A stretch of 64,000 nt of DNA from Acridotheres tristis (lineage: Eukaryota > Chordata > Aves > Passeriformes > Sturnidae): the NCBI GenBank assembly GCA_037013685.1, contig CM072887.1, positions 89,424,347-89,488,346 of the forward strand. Direction: 5' to 3'. Below the pieces are notes generated by a model that was given only the letters and a program-made list of their open reading frames with translations, made no database searches and was not told the origin of the DNA. The position numbers and the translations under genes were made by a program. Shown here in pieces: positions 60,701 through 64,000 of this stretch (position 1 is its first letter; the number at the start of each line of letters is the position of its first letter).

Positions 60701-63059
60701 TCTTAGGTAGTATATAGTGCCTAAGCAGTTTACAGTCTATGCACAGGACAAGTGAACTCTTTCCTGAAATGGGTGAGCATGAAGACACACTGAGATAATG
60801 GTTAGCATGGCCACCAGTGATTTGAGCTATAAATCAAAGTTTCAGTCGCTCACTTGAAGGCAGAGAAAGAAAATCTGCAACGCTTGGTAAGTATTCTATG
60901 AGTTTGTGTTGGACAAGGTAAAAATATTGTTAGAAAATGAAGTAAATAGACAGTGAGTCTGACCTTATGGAACAAATGGAGGTGAAAGTCACCCCAGCCT
61001 GAATGAGGGCTCTTAGAGCAGGAGGGGGATGGAGCTTGAAAGGGACGCATATCCTGTGCTTGAGGTATTACAAAAACACAGGAATGAAAATGGTTAGTTG
61101 GTTATCAGTGTCACACAGGTAGTGTTCAAGGAATAATTGGTCTGACTTTTACTTTTGTTTGCAGGCAACACTACAAACTGCCGTAGGGTGAGACAACACA
61201 CAGTTTCAGCTGTATTCTCAATGGCTTGTGTGTCTGGAGGCTTTGCAAACACTACAGAAACCACTTAAAGCAAAGATGTTTCCAGAAACAGACTGCAGGT
61301 AGTATTTCAGGGAAAAAGTCCTGGGAGTAACTACTTTAAATAAATGTTTATATTTATTTGAAAACATTTCTATGGGACTTCATTCTGTCATCTGAAGAAT
61401 AATATAAGAAAGTTTGAACCATATCTATACCAACTTTTTGATATAGCTGCTGTTATGTTAAGCATAAAAGTGGACATGAAGCACATATTTAATTTTCTGC
61501 AAATGAATATAAAAAATCCCAGTGCTAGGTACGGTTGCAGATCAGCAGCTTGCTGCTGGAGAAATATTTTAATGAGAAAAATGCCATTTTATTTTACTGC
61601 GTGACTGTGACATTGCAAACAGAAAGAACATTTAACAAATTCTGACTTTTAACCATGAAAAATTGAAGAGACCATATTGTGACACATATCCCTGACTAGG
61701 TTCAAAAAAAGTCAGCAGTATCTGCACTGATGTTATACAGGGTCTGTGGATGGTTTCAAGTCTAGGTTTCAGGTACTCTGGCAAGCTGAGTGCTCAGGAG
61801 AATGCTAAAGCAGTGACCTGACTCTTCTGTCCTGCTCTTTTTTGTTTTTCCCTGTTCCCTCCATGCTCAGACTTTTGTGTTACATTTAGATTTCCTAACA
61901 GTTGTTCAATAAAGGTTGCTACTGCAGTCAGTGAGACCAAGTATCATCATAATTCCAAGAGATCAACTAGACATGATTGTGTCAATACTTTTGTTTTCTC
62001 AGCAATAAGGATTTCTTTGAGCTTCATAGACTGTGAAGCAAATATTGTTCCTGTCTTGAGAAAGGAATGTAGGTATATGCATTTTGAACAAGTCTTTTCT
62101 GCATGAAAATATTTTAAACAAACAGGATTCTCTGGCAGAGAATGAATTCTGGATTATTTATTGTTGGAAGGGCCTAATCATGACTTATCCATTGTACATG
62201 CCAATGGTTTGAAATATAATTCTTAATATTTCGCTATCGTCAAAGAGCATTAAGATCAGTTTGTGTAGATCTAGAATAGTGTCTTCTTCCTTCAGAAATG
62301 CATAAACACAATCTCATATGCAGGCTGTGGCTGGTGAGGCAAAACCTATCATACTCTTTTCAATTCACTCTGAAGCATATAAGCAGTCTCCATTACCACT
62401 TAGGACAATTATTGTTTTTGAACTAAACTAAAAACATATGAATTGTATAGATTCAGAAGTGGATTTTTGTGGGCATTTGTATAGATGAAGCTTTTCTTAC
62501 TCAAATGTCCAGAAAAAGGAGTTGTAAACACAATGTGAACCTTGTGAAGCAGAATTTTATTTTCAAATAGCATCATTTTTCTCCATTTTGAATTAAAATT
62601 CTACAATTTTACATATGTAAGAGGGAGGCAGAACAACCAGGATCTGCCTGGAACCTGTCTCTCCACTGAGAAAAAGAACTCTGTACGGATAATACAGCCC
62701 TGGAGTGAGCTTCCTTTAAACTGGTATAGTAGGATGACTGTTGCCAAATGAACTACTTGCTGATGCACTGAAATGACAAGGCATATTAATGATTTTATAT
62801 CAGAAATGTAAAATTCATTGTGTTAATTGATTACTAAAGGTAATGTTATTATTGCCATGATTAAATTATGACTGTGCATCATGTCTGGGATTTTACAACA
62901 ATGTATTAAAAAGGTACCTGTAGTTATGGTCTTACCAGTAGGTTTTAATATTCATGTATTCGGTGACTTTAAATTTACTGACTAAAAAGAATGTTATTTT
63001 ATTTTCCCATATGAATAAATGAACTTTTTTTGCCTTCTCTTCCATCTTGAATTCTAACA
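57771..63059. other. Intergenic, no confident feature
   Basis: AT-rich DNA. A direct repeat, AACATATATGCAAA, occurs near 59885 and 59917 around a TTTATATAATTTATAT core. No gene or repeat family was recognised. Confidence 0.5.
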
Positions 63060-63740
63060 TAGTGAAAAATGTCGCGGGACCAGATGAAGACCCAGCAGGG
63101 ATAAAGTCTGGTTGTGTCAGTGAGAATGCTTTTTATTAAAAAAGAAACTTTTTAGTAATGGCTCAAGACCATAAGCAGAGCTTTAAATGTCTCTGCTCCT
63201 TGATTTGTCTAGTCATTAGTGGTCCAGACCCAGCCCGGCCCACCTTCTGACTATTTGCTGCTTTCTGCAGATCTCTTTTGAAGGCAGGTGGCATACCTTG
63301 CTCCTCACAGTTACTGAAAGCCATATGGTTAATCTCACATCTGTTGGGATGAGCTCTATTTTCCAACCATTATGTGAGTTCTCTAAGAGCTAGCCATTAT
63401 ACAAATGGTGTACAACCTACCATCACAGCAGACTAAATTAGTTGTGTTGTTAACTGCAACGGATTTTTCAGGCTTACCACAGCATGGGCAGGGATTTGGT
63501 TCCCACATGCTAAACCTGGCTAGAAGTGGCCCATTAAGGAAGAGAGAGGTTCGTATATTTCTGGAAAAGGCACTTTGCACATGTATTAGTGACTTGAATG
63601 GAGCATCTGGGAAATCAGGGAAGCAGAGACAGATATACAGTAAAGAAAGACTAGTATGCTTTTGGGGACTTTGTACTTGGATCTTAGAAATGGGTATTAA
63701 GCAATTATGTTGGAGTTTAAACAAGACTGAATAAGCGTTC
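63060..63740. other. Distinct block of unknown origin
   Basis: Composition differs from both flanks. A CpG-containing start (GTCGCGGGACCAGATGAAGA) is followed by overlapping open frames on both strands (63405-63734 plus, 63724-63383 minus). The minus frame has a CPCCGKPEKS motif with paired cysteines, but not enough to call a zinc knuckle. It may be an LTR piece or another old insertion. No family was recognised. Confidence 0.25.
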
Positions 63741-64000
63741 TTGTGTGCAACTTTAAAACTGTTTATGTCTGAGAGTTATTTGAGCATGTATGAAAGGTGC
63801 TTGGATAATAGGAATAATTTGAGAGTAACTTAGAAGCTCTTACAAAAGTACTAGCATACAACTTTTTTAGCATTCTGTTGGATAACAGCAGTTTTCCTGA
63901 ATATAGATGTCATTACTACATACTGAAATTTTAGTGAGCTGTCTTTCATATCAAGACTCATGACATGTTCCTGCTAGTGGTGAGAGACAAGAATTCAAGC

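Noticed and set aside
1..64000. Bacterial-type systems such as CRISPR arrays, operons, phage or integron elements
   Set aside because: The window is vertebrate nuclear DNA with spliced exons and LINEs; no regularly spaced repeats or gene clusters were seen.
1..64000. tRNA and rRNA genes
   Set aside because: I saw no tRNA A and B box pair in a cloverleaf setting and no rRNA similarity, although a full scan needs software.

Overview
This is vertebrate nuclear DNA, most likely from a bird and plausibly a passerine. It is AT-rich, with long non-coding stretches, one CpG island, spliced exons with GT..AG borders, and many decayed CR1 (chicken repeat 1) LINE copies. A block at 30.7-31.2 kb resembles LTRs I know from songbird genomes. 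There are no operons, CRISPR arrays, phage or bacterial genes.

Gene: the only protein-coding gene I can support is MCPH1 (microcephalin, BRIT1), read on the minus strand. Its start codon lies in a CpG island near 25.9 kb. Eight coding exons run leftward to 11.15 kb, with consistent splice sites and a reading frame of 558 codons plus one base. Exons 1-4 encode the N-terminal BRCT domain. Exons 5-7 encode a basic linker. Exon 8 (1,002 bases) encodes the long disordered middle region. The two C-terminal BRCT domains, which in mammals come from exons 9-14, were not found in the leftmost 11 kb and should lie beyond the left edge.

Layout: 1-11.1 kb is MCPH1 intron 8, with two CR1 pieces near 8.6-10.1 kb. 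The MCPH1 exons and introns occupy 11.15-25.93 kb. The CpG-island promoter is at about 25.5-26.1 kb. From 26.2 to 64 kb I see upstream intergenic DNA with no confident gene. It carries CR1 fragments of very different ages on both strands, two probable solo LTRs, and a few slightly GC-richer blocks of unknown origin.

Most notable for a second look: (a) read-through of the exon 8 donor meets a stop after two codons, with an AATAAA about 160 bases further on, which fits a short MCPH1 isoform lacking the C-terminal BRCT pair; (b) an almost perfect 21-bp inverted repeat with a nested smaller one in intron 2; (c) a CR1 copy that still shows a readable piece of the ORF1 esterase domain. I found no convincing undescribed biological system. 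The rest is ordinary intronic and intergenic DNA.
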